NCBI GenBank assembly: GCA_013397795.1
Contig: VZTJ01004697.1
Coordinates: forward strand, 662,649 to 726,648
Direction of reading: 5' to 3'
Length of the DNA: 64,000 bases
Origin: Orthonyx spaldingii
Lineage: Eukaryota; Chordata; Aves; Passeriformes; Orthonychidae
Part shown: one piece after another, positions 1 through 13,800 of the stretch
Numbering within the stretch: the stretch's first letter is position 1
Layout of the letters: every line of letters starts with the position of its first letter
The notes under the pieces: model-generated
Database searches by the model: none
The model's input: only the letters and a program-made list of their open reading frames with translations
Told to the model about the DNA's origin: nothing
Translations under genes and position numbers: made by a program

Positions 1-3000
1 CTACAAGATAAATAGGGTTTATTTTTCCTGCATCATCAAAAGACTATTCCCAGAAATGTTTAGATGTCTCATGGCTTTTAGAGTTGGAGGTGTTTGGGCA
101 GGTGAAAAGTAAAGTTCATTTCTGGCAGCTGGGGACTGTTACCCACAGCAGGGTTGGTTGCCCAGTTAATACCTGATTATTTTTTTTTATTATTACATGG
201 AGCCACTGTATTCCTGATTTGGAGCCCTTCCTGTAAGGTTTGGTGTATGAAGCATCTCACAGCTTTTATTACTTCATCTTCTCTTACAAGGAAGTTCTTT
301 GCTAGTTGAATGTTCAAGTCTGAAGTCACATTGTGAAAGGTGTTTTGGGCTCGAAACCACCTTGAAATGCCTCTTGGATGCAGGCCTCAGAACTGATTAT
401 AACTTCCTTGAATCATTTTCTGTTAATGTTACCTTGTTTAATTCAGGGCAGGTGAGTTCAAATGATACAGCAGAATTTTTAGCCTTGTGATAAACAATTG
501 GAATTTCCACAAACAGCTAACTTTACTGCTGGAATAATGAAAATAATTCTCCTCATAATTTTCAGCTTGGAAAACTGTCTGTTGTGTGGCAAGGGCATAA
601 AACTAAAGCTCTTTAAGCATAGCATGGATTTCACTTTGGAAATTTAATCTGTTTAAGCTTTTTTGAGGAAATGGAGTATTGAGCATTCCTGTATTTCATG
701 GCACGCATTTATAGAGATTTTTGTATTTACAGAAAGGCTGTGTCACCATAAAATCAAAAGCTGCCTGTGGCTTTCTAGACTCTCTTCGTTCTTTTCTTCC
801 AGGGGCACTTGAACTTTCCATCATACTTAAAGCAAACTGAGAAGTCAAGTTGCCATAGCTTTTGGTGTTACGTCTTTCCCTCAACAAATACTTTCTCTCC
901 CCTGGAAGTGGAGATACGTCTGTTTGCTGAATTCCTCTGCTTTCACCTTAGGAATGTTAACCTGTCATGTAGTTTCTCTTCCTTGTTTCTAAGCTATAAT
1001 ACATTAAAGGTGCCATGTTTCTCCTTCCCAGTGCCCATAGAAAAGTGCAGCCGAGAGCTGAATGTGGAAAAGCTCAAAAGACGATGACAAGACTGATTTC
1101 TGTGAAAGCATCTGTCAACTATACCTTTAAATAATTAAAGCAGAGGGTCATAATGGAAACCCTGGTGAGAGCACTTATCCCAGCTTCAGATCTTTCTCAC
1201 GGTCTTCATCTTCCTTGCCAGTGCTGATGAACGTGCCTTTCAGACTCACTGGTTTTAGCAGCAAGGAACTCAAAAAGGCATTTGGGTGGATCAGGTGAGG
1301 AGGTAGGCCAGAGTTGCTCTGGTCTGGTATCACTTTTGTGGCATTTGGAATAAATTACATTAAGTATCTGTCCAGGTCAGTGACTCAGAGTATGATTACT
1401 TCTTCCTTATTTGTATATTTATGTATCTGTTGATTTTTAGTCCCTTTCACTGTTTCACTCTATTCACAACTGAAGAATAAAGGATGCTCTCAAAAATACC
1501 AATATTGTTTCCCTGTCATGGAGGGATTTTTAGAGAGCTAGAAGTGTGGTTGTTTCTTCATGGAACATTTAGAGCCATAGCCCTGATGGGTACTGCAATA
1601 CAATTTGTATCCAACTTTCCATGCACCAGTACATCAGTTGTACAAGATTGTGAGGTAGTGCCTTTTTCCTTTGGTGTGGAGACAATGTCTCATTTCTTCT
1701 GCGTTGTTTTGCTGCTTTGCATCCTCACTTGGCTACCTGCAGTATCCAGAAGTTGCTCCCTAAAGAAGTCTGTGAGCTGAAAAGTTGACCAAGTCCAGTT
1801 GTCTGCAGCATTATAAGATGCATATGCTTTAGAAGTCACAATACAATGTTCTCTGATCTTTAATGGGGGAGGCAAAGTGATTTGTAGCAGTACTGCTGTG
1901 ATGAAAGTAAATAGAAGGAGAAAAAAAAAAACCCAGCCGAAAAACCAGGTAATACACAGAGCTCTTGAATTGCTTTGTCAGATGAAGCTAGAAAAAGTGT
2001 TCAGCCAGCCCAAACAAGAGAAACCATTGGAAGTAAATATTGTTATTTGTTTAAAGAAATATTATGTATTTAAGGAAAGTAATTATTAAAAGTATTTAAT
2101 TTAGAAAGAGTATTTTATTTAGAAAGATTTGTTTAATTTGGGTTTGATAACAGCAAAATAGATGAATAGTCTAGTCTTGGCAATTTTCCAGAAGCTGTGT
2201 TTTATAGTCTGAGAACTTCTAGTAATTTTCTTTTTAATAGCTGGATACTAAATAATTTAAACTCTGCTGCCTTAAATCTGCTTTTACAAGAAAAGTGGGA
2301 TAATGGTGTAGTGAGTGCTCAGACCAACTGTGTAAAACTCCAGCTACAAAACAAGTTTTACTTGTATTGTGGCACTCAGTTTCTAGAACATTTTTCTTCT
2401 CCCTTATTAAAAGAACACAACTCCAGAACTGGCTGATAAAAAATGTCACTTTTTTCCCTAGTTAAGCCTGATGTAAAGAAAACTGCAAAAATTCTTTTGG
2501 TTTCTAGTCTTGGGTGATGCCCTTACTGCACATGTGAGCTCGCCCCTTCCGTGGCTGTCTTGTTGCTCTGTTGGGGTTTCATGTTAATGATGAGGGCCAT
2601 TGGAAGCTTGTTGTGAACTATATGGGGAGGGCTGATAAATTTTCTGCAGTCCAGTTGTTCACATCCCTTGGCACTTGTTTTAAGTGTAGTGTATTCGTTT
2701 TCCACTTTCTTGCTCAGGACCTGTCATCTTTTTCCTGTTACAATACCTCATTGCAGGATGCAATAACATTGCTTTTTGTGAGTAGTTAACCTTTCCTCTT
2801 GAAGCATCTTGATGTCTGGTTTGCATTTCTACTGCAATCATACTCTTTGCCAAGACCTTACAGGCCTTTCCTGCAATAATTCTGGTGCTGTATCCTAAAT
2901 GACTTTTGATTCATTGTGTGCTTTGTGCTTTGGTACACTGCCCGTAATTTAAATCATTTTTACAGACTTTAACCTTCCAGAAGAGCCAGGTAAGTGTGAT

Positions 3001-6000
3001 AGAAGCCTTGCTTATTTAGTTGTGTATTTAGCCTATTTTTCTTAGTATTAGACTGCCCTGTATTGTATATGATCTTTCTTGTGCAATAAAGCTGCTTTCT
3101 CACACGGGAGCCCGAAGACAGCATTTCTTTGACAAGGAGTCATGGAGCTGGTTAAAAATTATGCCATTGTTTCCTTCAGGAAGCACCAACTATACTTTGC
3201 CTGAGGAGTTGGAACAAATACATCTTAACAGGAAACTCCATCTGATAGACCTAAGCTAACACAAACAGAGCATTCGCACTTTGTCTGTTGAAGGGTTTTT
3301 TGATGGCAAGTGACAGCTGAGAACAGTGACCTGTCTGTGGGCTTGACCTGTGTTGGACATAACAGAGAGGAAGCGTGTGTTGGACAGGAAACTGTTGTAG
3401 CCAGTTCCTGGAGGGAATCATGCTTCTCTGCATGAATGCAAGTGTGCTTCCCCTTCTGCTGGGCATCCTCCTGCCACAGAGAAGCTGGCAAATGGGGAGG
3501 GACTGTACCCCTCCTTCCTTCCCCTGCCTCAAAAACAAAACAGAAAAAGAGAAGGCAAATCCTTAGAGAAAAACCATGCAAAGAGCCTGCATGGACAGAG
3601 ATTTAAACCCCTCTTTTTTTAATATTTTCGTTTTGTAATCGTTACTAAGGTGCTTTTTTGTGTATTTATTCTTTTTAAAACTTGTTTCATCTTTAGGTAG
3701 GGTTTGTGTAGGTTGCTGGTCTCTTCTTGCTAACAGTGATTTTCTTTTTTTATCATGCTAATACATGAACAGCTACTGTAGTTAAGAAAAGTGTTAAAGT
3801 TGGCTTAAGGTATGGGCAAAGAAGAATTGAGTTCAGGGGTTGTTCTTTCTAAACATGTACCTTTACCAGATGATTTTCTTAAAAATAAACTTTTTTATTT
3901 TGGAGTAAGTGCTGGAGGACCTCTGGTGTCCACCAGCTGGATAATTAAAAGCTCATTTAGTTTTCTGTTAGCAGCCTGACACTGTGCTCTGGTATTCCAT
4001 AGTCAGGACAGAATTAGTGTTTTTTATGTGCTCAGTTCAGACTTGATAAAGGGTTCAGCATAAGACCTACACATATGGGATATTTACCTGTGTGAATTTC
4101 ATTAAGGATGAAAGTTTTCTCTACTTGGTTAAGTCCTGTTTGTGTTTTAAAAAACAACCCTGTCTGAGTTTCTCACTTTAAAAAGCATCAGTTGGTATTT
4201 TTACTTGACACTATACCTTGATGATGATCCTGTAAAATAAATTACTGTCCTGTATTAGCTTCCTAACAATGCTTTTTATGTTCATCGACTTCTTTCTTCT
4301 CTTACTGTCCTTTATTTTACAACTTCTACCTCTTCCCCTTCTTTTACCTTTTATTAGGTTTTTTTTTCCTCAAGCAATCCCATAATATCTTGAGTGAAAG
4401 AACAAAGACTTGGTGCCTCACTGCAGTAAGAAATTACTTGATATGGGTTAGTTCTGAATGTTTTCTTGTTTGCACTATGGAACTATGTGGCACTGTGTGA
4501 GGTGGTCAGGGATTTATGTTGACTTGTAGAAATATAAACTTGTCAAACTTTTTCATGAGGATTTTCCTGACATAAATTAAGTAAGGAGTTACTTCACTGG
4601 CATGGAATGCAGCAGAATGTATGACAATATGAAAGAGTCTTCAGTGTGTCTCATACCTAAAGTTATCTGTCTAAATCCTAATTGCAATGACTCTATTTGT
4701 AACCTGGAAAGCTGCATGAAAACATCCTTTTCTGATTCCATTGACCTTTAAGTTCACAATCTGAAAAGTGTATAAGCCATGGGGATGAAAGATGAAATAA
4801 TGATGCTGTCATATGTTTTAATGAACTAATGTGAACTGGATATGCAGCAGCATTATAGTTTGCAAATTATGATGACCGAGATAAGAACCTGCCCAAGTTT
4901 AATCTGCACACTCGTGTTGTCCATTCTCAATGCCATCCTTCCAGTTCTTGTAAATCTCTATGCTTAGAGGAGGTTAAACTTTATATTACTTCATTTACTT
5001 AAGAAATCTGTCACAGTAGAAGCTTAAATGGCAAAAGAAAAGTTATTTACTCTGTAAAAAACCCACAAACTAACAAAATCCCACAAATCAAAACCATTCC
5101 TGAGTTACAGGATCGATGACAGATCGTGTATGTGACTGAACAAAGCAGTATGCTCAAAGAAAGACAATCTAGTTGTGCTAAAATAAGGACAGGGATTCAA
5201 GAAGGGGGCTGGGATAGAATGTTAAGCACATAGAAGCACACAAAATACCTCTTTTTTTTGCAGGATATTTCTTTTTTAGTTACAGTCATTTTCTCGAGTA
5301 CACAGAGGGGATGAACTGCATCTAGCCATTGACCTCATGCCAAACAAAAAAAAGCACAGATCCAGCAGTTACCAGCTAAAACAATATTCCCTGTATGCAG
5401 GGGCACTGATAGCTGGATACCTTCAAGACTGATAGCTGTAATGAGTAAAAATGGGCAGAAAAACCAGACTTAAGGCAGCTTGTAAGTGACATTGAATAAG
5501 GAAAAATTGTCTGTCTTCCTGGATGGTTAGAACTCAAGTTGATATAAATTGAACTAAACTTTGCATGTCCCTTCTCATCTATTAAGTGTTTTTAAGGTTT
5601 TTCATCTCAGTTTAGATCCTAATGGCAACTTTTTCCTGGTTCATGGAAAGACTCTCACTGGGAGTATGTAAGAAACACTGCAAGAAGGAATGAAATCTAC
5701 TCACATTGTAGTACTGGTTTTGATGATAACAGCTGCATGTACATGAGACTGTATTAATCTGGTGAGTAAGTACTTTCCAGTGTGTCTCATGCACCTTTTT
5801 TCAAATGTTCCTGGTCATATCACTGGACATATTTTATAAACCTTTATCAGTTCTCCTACCTGTGACATTCACTAAATGAGCATTGTTATCTCTCAGTAAG
5901 TGGTTTATTGTTCCTTTGATCATTCTACACATTGTTTCAAGCCACAAAAAAGACATGCTAATGTTCAAAAATCATAGTTAAATATAGAAAAAACTCAGCA

Positions 6001-8744
6001 GCTCAGGGCTGAAGGCTGCACAGTACTGATAGCTACCTATAATGTGTCAAGTTCCTGCAGCTGCCACTGAGGTCAGGGAAAAAGCCATAGGGCTGTTCCG
6101 TAAGTCAAAATATATCCTCAAATAAGTCAGAAAACATTAAATCCACCCTTAGCTCTTAATATATTTCCGATCTGTTGCTAAGTATAGCACGTATGCTGGC
6201 TGGCTGTGTTCCCTTGTCTGCTGAGTGATTCTCTTGTGAAAATGCTCTGGCTTCTCAAACTTGTTTGAGACAAAAATTACCTAAATTGTCTGACTGACGT
6301 AATGAAGCAAGACAAAACTTATTTATTAAATGCTTGCCCACATACACACACCTATGCACACACTGCCTCGTGTAACTCTCTATACACCTGTGTGCCACAC
6401 CCTGGTGTTGTTTCATGCACACCGAGAGCTCCACTCCTTGGTCTGGCTCCACCAGGTATGCAGTACCTGGGAAAACTGAGTTGAAAAGACAACGAGAGAA
6501 ACTGGCTTTGAGTAAAATAGTGCTGTCTGAGAGGAAACAGGTCTCCTTGTACTAGCCTACCAAAAATTGAGTCCATGAAAGAAAAACATCTCCTGCTTTG
6601 TAGTGTCCACACTGCTTTAACAGTGGTGTTTAGGTTTCACATCAAGAATGCAGAGATGATCAGCTGCTTGCAAAATTCGTGGTGTTAAAAAAAACCCATA
6701 GCACTGTTAGATATGGCTTAACCACACAGCTGAGTGTTTTTGAATGTTTCTACTGATGCACTATCTGTGACTTATCTGCATGCAAGCAGATGCTGCTTTG
6801 TAACCTGGGAGAGACAAGATGTGTAACTTCACGCTCTATCTCATCTCTAATGCTTGCCTGGCCCCACAATCAGACAGTGAGATCAGAGCTGATGAGAGCC
6901 TGAACTCACCACTCTGCTTCCTTTCTTGAAGATGGTCACGTTTGTGCATAGTGGGTAAACAAGCAATTGGATTCGGGAGATAAAAGACTGGTGGTTTCCA
7001 GGAGATGAAATCCTTTCTGACTGCTGTATTTTAGGAAATTCCAGTGTTCTGCTGACTGTCTCTCCTTTAGAGGAAAAATGTGTATTAAAAACACTGTACC
7101 CGAGTGCAGTCAGTTGCCCATTAATTTGTCTGATATTTACTGGTTGGATGAAGCGTTTGCATGCTTAGCATCTGTATAAAGACAAGTAATTTTTTTGGAA
7201 AATGTAGTAACAGCAATCACAGTAAAGTGACAGTAAGAGTGATAAGGTCATTTTATGAAAATTGTAATGTTTACTTTTGTGAGGCTGGCCGGTTGAATTG
7301 CCCCAGGATGATTTTTGCATGAGCAAATTCAAGTTTGAGGCAGTCTGTCCCTGCAACCGTTGTTCGTAACTAACTCCTGTGGACTTGTCTGCTGCCTAGG
7401 CAGTAACTGAGGATCTGTGTCCCACTTCTGACTGAAGAAAGAGGAGATAACTGTCAAAAAAGAGAAAGGAAAAAAAAAAGTGGCAAACTTCCTGTTTTCT
7501 GTTTTACTGGTGCCTCACTCCCTTCTTATACTTCAGTCGTGGAGGAGGAAGCCACCAATACCAAAACAGAAACGGAGCTGAGTTTTGGAAGGCAACAAAC
7601 TGTATGCTCATGTCAGAGGAGGACACCATGTATATTTGTTTAATGTCTTCATTTTGCACCTTCTGTTCCTTACATGCAATTGATGGAAGCACAATAGCAA
7701 TGCCAGTGTAACAGGGTTGGTAGCTCAGCTGTGGTGCTGCACTGGCACCTTGTGGGTGTCATCTCTCTCCTGCTAGAGAAACAGGCAAGAAGCAGCAATG
7801 TCTGACCAAACATCTTTGTTTTGCTTGGCATAATGTGTAGTTGTGGTTATGAAGGTGTGTCATGCATCAGCCTGGAAAGAGCACAGCAATGAATTGCAAG
7901 AGCTTTTCTGGGAGTGAAAAAAAAAAAAAATTAGTAAGACTAAAATGGGTCCATGTGCATGAAAACTCAGAAAAGTAGTTAGTGGGGTGACTGGCACTTG
8001 ATGCAGTTCTCATGTCAGTCATCAGTTTCTTTAATAGGAACAAGCAAAGAGATTTGGCAAACGATTGACCCTAAGTTTATCTGCCTGTCACTTTGGCACA
8101 TGAGCTTTCAACTTTGAGGCTTTATTAGGATTTTGTGTTTGTTTAGGAAAAGGACAGAAATGAGATAGTCTTTGCTTTGTTGCCCCCTTGTGGTTCCATG
8201 TGTTGGCTGAGTTAAACTTTTTAACATGTCTACTCTTATTAAAGGATATAATAAATATTAATTTGTACTGCTCATCCCTTGCAACTCATTGTTTGCTTTG
8301 AGCTGGTAATTCTATGCATGTTGCACTTTGTGTCCAGAGAGCCTCAGCTATCTCTGTGCAATCGAACCCATTTACATTCATGTTGTCATGTGTATTGTTC
8401 TTATGCAATTGTGAGAATATTGCAGACAGAAGGGCTGGACACATAGGGAACATTTATGTTATGCTTCGAGTTACTGACTCACCTTTGCATTCTCCTGCCT
8501 TGTCTGCACAGCTTACTTGTGCTTAAGAATGCCCAAAGTTAGATATACAGGTTAAAATGAGAAGACTTTAGAGATGAATCAAACACCCACATACTTATAT
8601 TTTGCTTAGGTAAAAGTATATTTTTATGTGGTACTAGTATTGATATGTGATAATCTCTATCCTATTAACTTAATGTCATTATGTATTTGATTTTTGTGCC
8701 TAGTTACTTACAAGCTTTCTCTTCACTATTTGGTAGTTCAGTCT

Positions 8745-8798
8745 CAAAGATTGGACTTGATCTGAGAGGTCTTTTCCAACCTTGATGATTCTGTGAAT
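8745..8798 (+). repeat. CR1 LINE 3' tip
   Basis: About 54 bp match the extreme 3' end of avian CR1: a TTGGACTTGATCTGAGAGGT segment, then CTTTTCCAACCTTGATGATT and CTGTGAAT. The usual end is a GATGATCT...TCCAACC...ATTCTGTGA series with short 8-bp repeats instead of a poly-A tail. It is severely 5'-truncated and carries no coding sequence. The family is clear, the subfamily is not. Confidence 0.75.
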
Positions 8799-9607
8799 CT
8801 GGTATAATTTTTCTGTGTGTGCTTTGGACTTGCATACGTTGTATCTTGAAGCCATCATTGAGAAGTGTAACTTACATCAACCTTAACACAGTTTTGTTTT
8901 CTCAAGTGCTTGGTCTTTCAAAAGATTCACCCAAAGAAGTGCTCACTTATGTGAATGAAGGTAGAGGCTTTGGATGACTTCAGCTGAGCTATGCCAATCT
9001 GATGTCCTGGTTTAATACTTCTCTTGAGTTCAATTTTGTTCATTATGTCAATTTTTTGTTGTGGTTTTTTTGTTAAAAAAATGGTTAGCTATTTAGGGAT
9101 CTCTAACAGGGTGGGTGGTTTAGCTACTGGATTTTGCAGCAAGTTTCAGTCGAGTGCAAAGGATTGGTGTTGCTTGTCTCAACAGAACTGTGAAAAATAG
9201 CCTTAACGACTAGCTCTGTGTTTAACAAGTAAACGTTTTCAGCCTTGTTGATTGCTCATGTTGTGTTTTTAAAAGAAACATGCAGTTCTTTGGGAACTGG
9301 AAGCTGCCTATACCTAGTGTGTAGTTGATAGTATCCAGTTTTGGTGTTAAATAGTTTTCTTCCCAAATGCTGTATGTTCCTTTAGGGGAAGCAGCAGTCC
9401 TGTGGGGTGGTGGGCAGAGCTGAAGCTGCTCAGGGGAGGAGTTTGAAGGCAGAGGTTGCGGGGCTGGGCAGCCTTGCTCCCCAGATGAGGGAAGAGGATT
9501 TCTGGGAGGTTACAGACAGTTGGGCTGTTTCCTGCACCTCTATGGCAGTCCTGAATCTCATGTTGGGAGGCAGGACCCTCTCCCTAAGGACAAGTGTGCA
9601 TTTATTT

Positions 9608-10182
9608 GCAGCCCTGAAAGCCAGCGGCATCCTGGGCTGCATCAAAAGCACCATGGGCAGCAGGCTGAGGGAGAGGGTTCTGCCCCCCTACTCTGCTCTG
9701 GTGAGACCCCACCTGCAGTGCTGCATCCAGCTCTGGGGTTCCAGCGCAGGAAGGACGTGGGCCTGTTGGAATGAGTTCAGAGGAGGGGCACAAAGATGAT
9801 CAGAGGGATGGAGCACCTCTTTTACAAGGAAAGTCTGAGAGAATTTGCATTGTTCAGCCTAGAAAAGAGAAGGTTTTGGGGTGACCTGATTGTGGTCTTC
9901 AAGTGCCTGAAGGGTGCCTACAGGAAAGATGGGAGAAGGACATGGCATGTAGTGACAGGACAAGGGGAATGACTTCATACTGAGAGTGGGATTAGGTTAG
10001 ATATTAGGAAAAAAAATTCTTTACTTGTGAATGTGGTGAGGCACTGGAACAGGTTGCCCAGAGAAGTTGTGGATGCCCCATCTCTGGAAGTGTTCAAGGC
10101 CAGGTTGGGTGGGGCTCTGATCAGCCTGGTTTAGTGGTAGGTGACTCTGCCCATGGCAGGTATTTGGAGCTAGATGGAATCA
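9608..10182 (+). mobile_element. CR1 LINE fragment, 5'-truncated, degraded
   Basis: Translation around 9611-9790 gives the end of the CR1 ORF2 reverse-transcriptase protein: ILGCIKSTMGSRLRERVLPP, then ALVRPHLQCCIQLWG. Frame-shifted matches continue through 'NRLPREVVDAPSLEVFKARL'-like sequence near 10050-10110. The reading frame is broken many times, so this is a dead fragment. Its 3' end decays at about 10182 without the usual terminal octamers. GC-rich sequence at 9370-9607 just upstream may be more of the same insertion, but I could not align it. The element ends about 580 bp before exon 2 and lies in the same orientation as the gene. Confidence 0.88.
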
Positions 10183-10294
10183 GGCCTAGGTTGTGTTTCA
10201 AATGCCAAATGTCAGAGTTTATTTATTTGGGGCCTTTTAGGGATCACTTATAAAAGACAGTATAGGCTGAGCCTGTTAAACTTCGGCTTAGCTG

Positions 10295-10297
<3 letters not shown>

Positions 10298-10333
<36 letters not shown>

Positions 10334-10351
10334 TTTTTGGTTCAGCAAAAN
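10298..10351. repeat. 35-nt poly-T run followed by an undetermined base
   Basis: Positions 10298-10332 are 35 consecutive T. Position 10351 is N, the only ambiguous base noticed in the window. Short related units, GGTTCAGCAAAA before the N and GGATCAGCAAAA after it, suggest either a small tandem duplication or an assembly junction. The length of the run is unreliable in most sequencing chemistries. Confidence 0.85.
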
Positions 10352-10758
10352 TTTTCAGTTTATTGGACTTTGGATCAGCAAAAAGGCAAATTTTTGAAAC
10401 ATGTTTGGGGGTTGTGTGATGATTCAGCCATAGTAGCCCTTGCAATGGGAAGGAGCAAGGAATGCTGTTTTCATGAGGGGCAGGAAACAGCAAGTCTCAG
10501 AGGTAGGCTAAAGCTAGTGTTACCACGTGGTTTCATTTGATAATGTCCAGCCCAAAACCTCAGTGCCTGAAGAGAAATAAATTATCCAACAGGAAGCAGG
10601 ATCATGCAAAATCTACCATCTGTGTTTTGGGATAATCCAATACCAATGATTTCGGTGTAAACAGATCGTTTGTGATGGCATAATTATCTGTTCTCCCTAT
10701 AGGTTCTTATTACACTGCATTACATTATTTTAATTTTTAAATTTCTTTTTATTTACAG

Positions 10759-10849
10759 CTTCCTCATTGTGCTGATATGCCTCATCTTCAGCGTGCTTTC
10801 TACAATTGAGCAGTATGCAGCTCTTGCTACAGGGACGTTATTTTGGATG
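10759..10849 (+). CDS. KCNQ1: KCNQ1 exon 2: S1 segment and start of S2
   Basis: The exon is 91 bp. Its first base completes a codon begun in exon 1 (V129 in human numbering) and 30 full codons follow, F130 to M159. It encodes most of transmembrane segment S1, including LIFSVLSTIEQYAALATGTL, the short S1-S2 loop and the first residues of S2. The acceptor is TTTACAG|CTTCC and the donor ATG|gtatgt. Compared with human as I recall it, the visible change is V135 to I. S1 belongs to the voltage-sensor domain and lies near the KCNE1 contact surface. No stop or frameshift is present. Confidence 0.97.
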
Positions 10850-13800
10850 GTATGTATGTGGACATGAATATGATTGATGTGTGTTTGTTCTTAATGTGTA
10901 AATTCTGATCTGCTGAGCTAATACCATATCAAGCAGAATGTTCCTTATGGTTTAATTGACAAGAGACTTTTCTGCTTTTCCCTAATGAGACTCTAAAGCC
11001 ACAGAAACACCAAAAGTCATGGTAGCCCAAAAATGAAGTGATACCCTCTGTGGCCTATACTGAGGACATCTGTGGTGTGTCCAACACATCCAGCTATTCT
11101 GATTAAGCTTGAATCCCTCCTATTGCTTGGGTTAATCCTTTTTTCAGCCATCCTGAAGACCAGACACCTGGAGATAGCAGGGGAAGAAGTAAGTGGAAGT
11201 CCTTTCATTTAGTTGATGTCATATCCAGCTTTGTTTCACAAGTGGAAATCTCATGTATGTCCACTGACTTTAAGACAACTTGCTCTACCTGTCTTGTGCT
11301 CTTTCCCTTCAGTAGAGAAAACACAGTCCCTATGTTTATAGTGCACCAGAGCTGCAACATAAATGTATCAACAAATGCTTCAGGAGTATTAGTGTCCTGC
11401 CAGTTTAGATTTCATTGAAGGGCCTTAGGTTTGAGCATTATTTTAAACATCCAAACTTTTATAAATTTGTTGTACCTCACTAGTGGGATACCCCCAGCTA
11501 AATCATTGGGGTTTTTGTATTTATAAATAAATGACCATTATTTAACTTCTGGAAACACTGTCACTATATTGAGAAAATGGTAGCTAGCAATTCAAAGATG
11601 TGTTCAAAACAGGTATTGTAGCAATGCTCCAGTAATATTATTATGTATATTAGCACTATTAACATGAAAAAGTTCACTTAAGACCCCCATCAATTCTAAT
11701 AAATTTTGTCTATTTATCTAGGAAATATGCTGAGGTTCTATACCTAATATGAATGCTGTAAGAATAAGAGTACAGCATATTAAATTTAATGTCAATCACA
11801 CTGTTTCTAGATGAAGTGCCTTCATTCCTGGTATATTTTTTTTAACTAACTTGTAAGATGTTTGAACTCCTAGGTGTAACATAATTAGTGCCAGCTAAGA
11901 GCATCCATACATTGATTAGTTGCTTTTATCCATAACTTCTGCCCATGTTTGTGATGAATTTAACTTCTGGTAATGTCTCACTCATCTTTGCAATATATCA
12001 TAATATTTTACATGTGTGTTGTTTCAGTGAAACAACGTCCAGTGACAACATAACTAGTAAGGTTTCATTCCCTGCCCCCACCCTGTGAAATCATGGAGCT
12101 TGGTTTTGTTTGTTCATCCTTTGTGCAGTGTGTATTGTCTGTATGTGGGCAATACAGGCAGTGTAAGGTGCATGCAAAGCATTCAGGATTGCACACAGGG
12201 GTGTAATATCCAGTATGGATTGTGTATTTCTACTATTCTGTATTATCTTCCTCTTTAAGTAGTGAGAGAATCGGTGAATAATGAATTCTGTTCTACATAA
12301 TGAGAAAAACGGTGGTTAATTTCTAAAATTGAAAATCTGCTGTCATGGTTTTTATGGGAAATGAGCAGTTGTCTGTTTGTTCAATATTTGCACAGTCTGA
12401 TATTGTTTTCCTAAAGGATTACCTGTGGTAACTTTCATGAAACCTCTGGGGATTATGGGGAGCTGTCAGTCCAAAGCAGTAGATGGGACAATGTGCTCTC
12501 TGCTCTATCCAGTTTTGGTGGGACTTTCCAAGGAGATATGGCATCTTGAAACACAAATGTAAATTTCAGAATCTCATTCCTGTTGGCATCTAGGTAGTGA
12601 AATTTCCTATTCTCTTATTTCTTAAAAAGATTTTTTTTTTTACTTTAAGACAGCATTACAAGTTGTCACAAACAGATGTAACTGAATTCTTAGGGGGGAA
12701 TTTAATCACAGAGGGCTGGTTGAAGAGAGACTGCAAAATGGTAAGAAGGAAGTAAAATAAAGTGTAACAGCATGTAGGGATTAAGACACAAAACAGGAAA
12801 AGACAGAGTGCAGGCTTCCAAAAGTGCTGTAAGGAGACATGAAAACTTAGGAGAGCACTCTTTCTACCACTCTGCAGTAGGAGCTAATTTCTTTTTTGTG
12901 TCTGTAGAAGGATTTTTAATTATTTGACAATAATGATTTTTATTTGGAGCCAGACAATCCAAGTAGGTAATATTGTTATTGTAGGTGAGCAAAGGAGGGC
13001 AAGCAATTTGATTGGCAAACTAATACTAAGTGAGAGAGAGCTCAGAGGAGCAGCAACCTTCCAGGAGTATGGGAATCCTGAAGGTGGCTTTTGCTTGGGT
13101 TTAACTGGGCAGTGAGAATTTAGGAACTTTGGCCATGTAGAGTTTGTGGTTTGAGACCTCAAGTAATCCTATGAAACCTGAGTTGCATGGCATTGAAGAT
13201 ACACATTGGGAAAAGAACAGAATCTGTTCCTCCTGACTGGAAAACTAATTAAACAAGACCATTAAAAGCACTCACAATTAAGAGCTATACTCTTTTATTT
13301 CCTCCAGGTAGCCAGAGTGTTTGGCTCTGACCTTGTAAAAGATCTGAGCACCTGCATAATTTCAGGAGGTAGTCTTTTTGAAAGCAGGAAGCCTAGTCAC
13401 ATTGAAGTTACAGAAGCTGAATATGCCCTTTCTCATGAACAAGAATTTCATGCTTCAATAATATAATCATACAAGATAATACAGTTACATGAAAATAAAA
13501 GCCAAAAAAGATGTTGCGATTATATGTATATATTACTTTGATTTTATTCTGGAGCTGCTTGTCTTAAAGTATCACTTCCCACTACCACAGCACAAAACAG
13601 AAGATGTTATGCTATCAATAATTTTAAAGCATTAAAAACCACTTCTATTTCTCATAAAAGCAAGGAAAACGCAAGCTTAACATTGGAAAAATAAACAAGG
13701 GCAAGTTTATATGTGTTCCAAGTGGTGTTCCAGATTTAGACAAAAAGCTTACAATTAGCTGCCGAATCTTTCTCTACTTGTCACCACACTTCACAGAGTA

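Larger units (their letters stand above)
1..10758 (+). other. KCNQ1: KCNQ1 intron 1 (3' part)
   Basis: This is non-coding sequence upstream of the exon 2 acceptor. It is AT-rich and mostly unique in appearance. Recognisable contents are a CR1 3' tip near 8.75 kb, a longer CR1 fragment at 9.6-10.2 kb and a 35-nt T run at 10.3 kb followed by a single N. Short A runs occur at 7917-7930 and near 7470. I saw no exon, RNA gene or long open frame with a recognisable product. An alternative KCNQ1 first exon could lie in intron 1, as in human, but nothing here could be identified as one. Confidence 0.85.

Noticed and set aside
10522..10531. ACCACGTGGT palindrome (E-box) 230 bp before exon 2
   Set aside because: CACGTG also occurs near 21.9, 25.15 and 37.9 kb, so a single intronic E-box is not informative.
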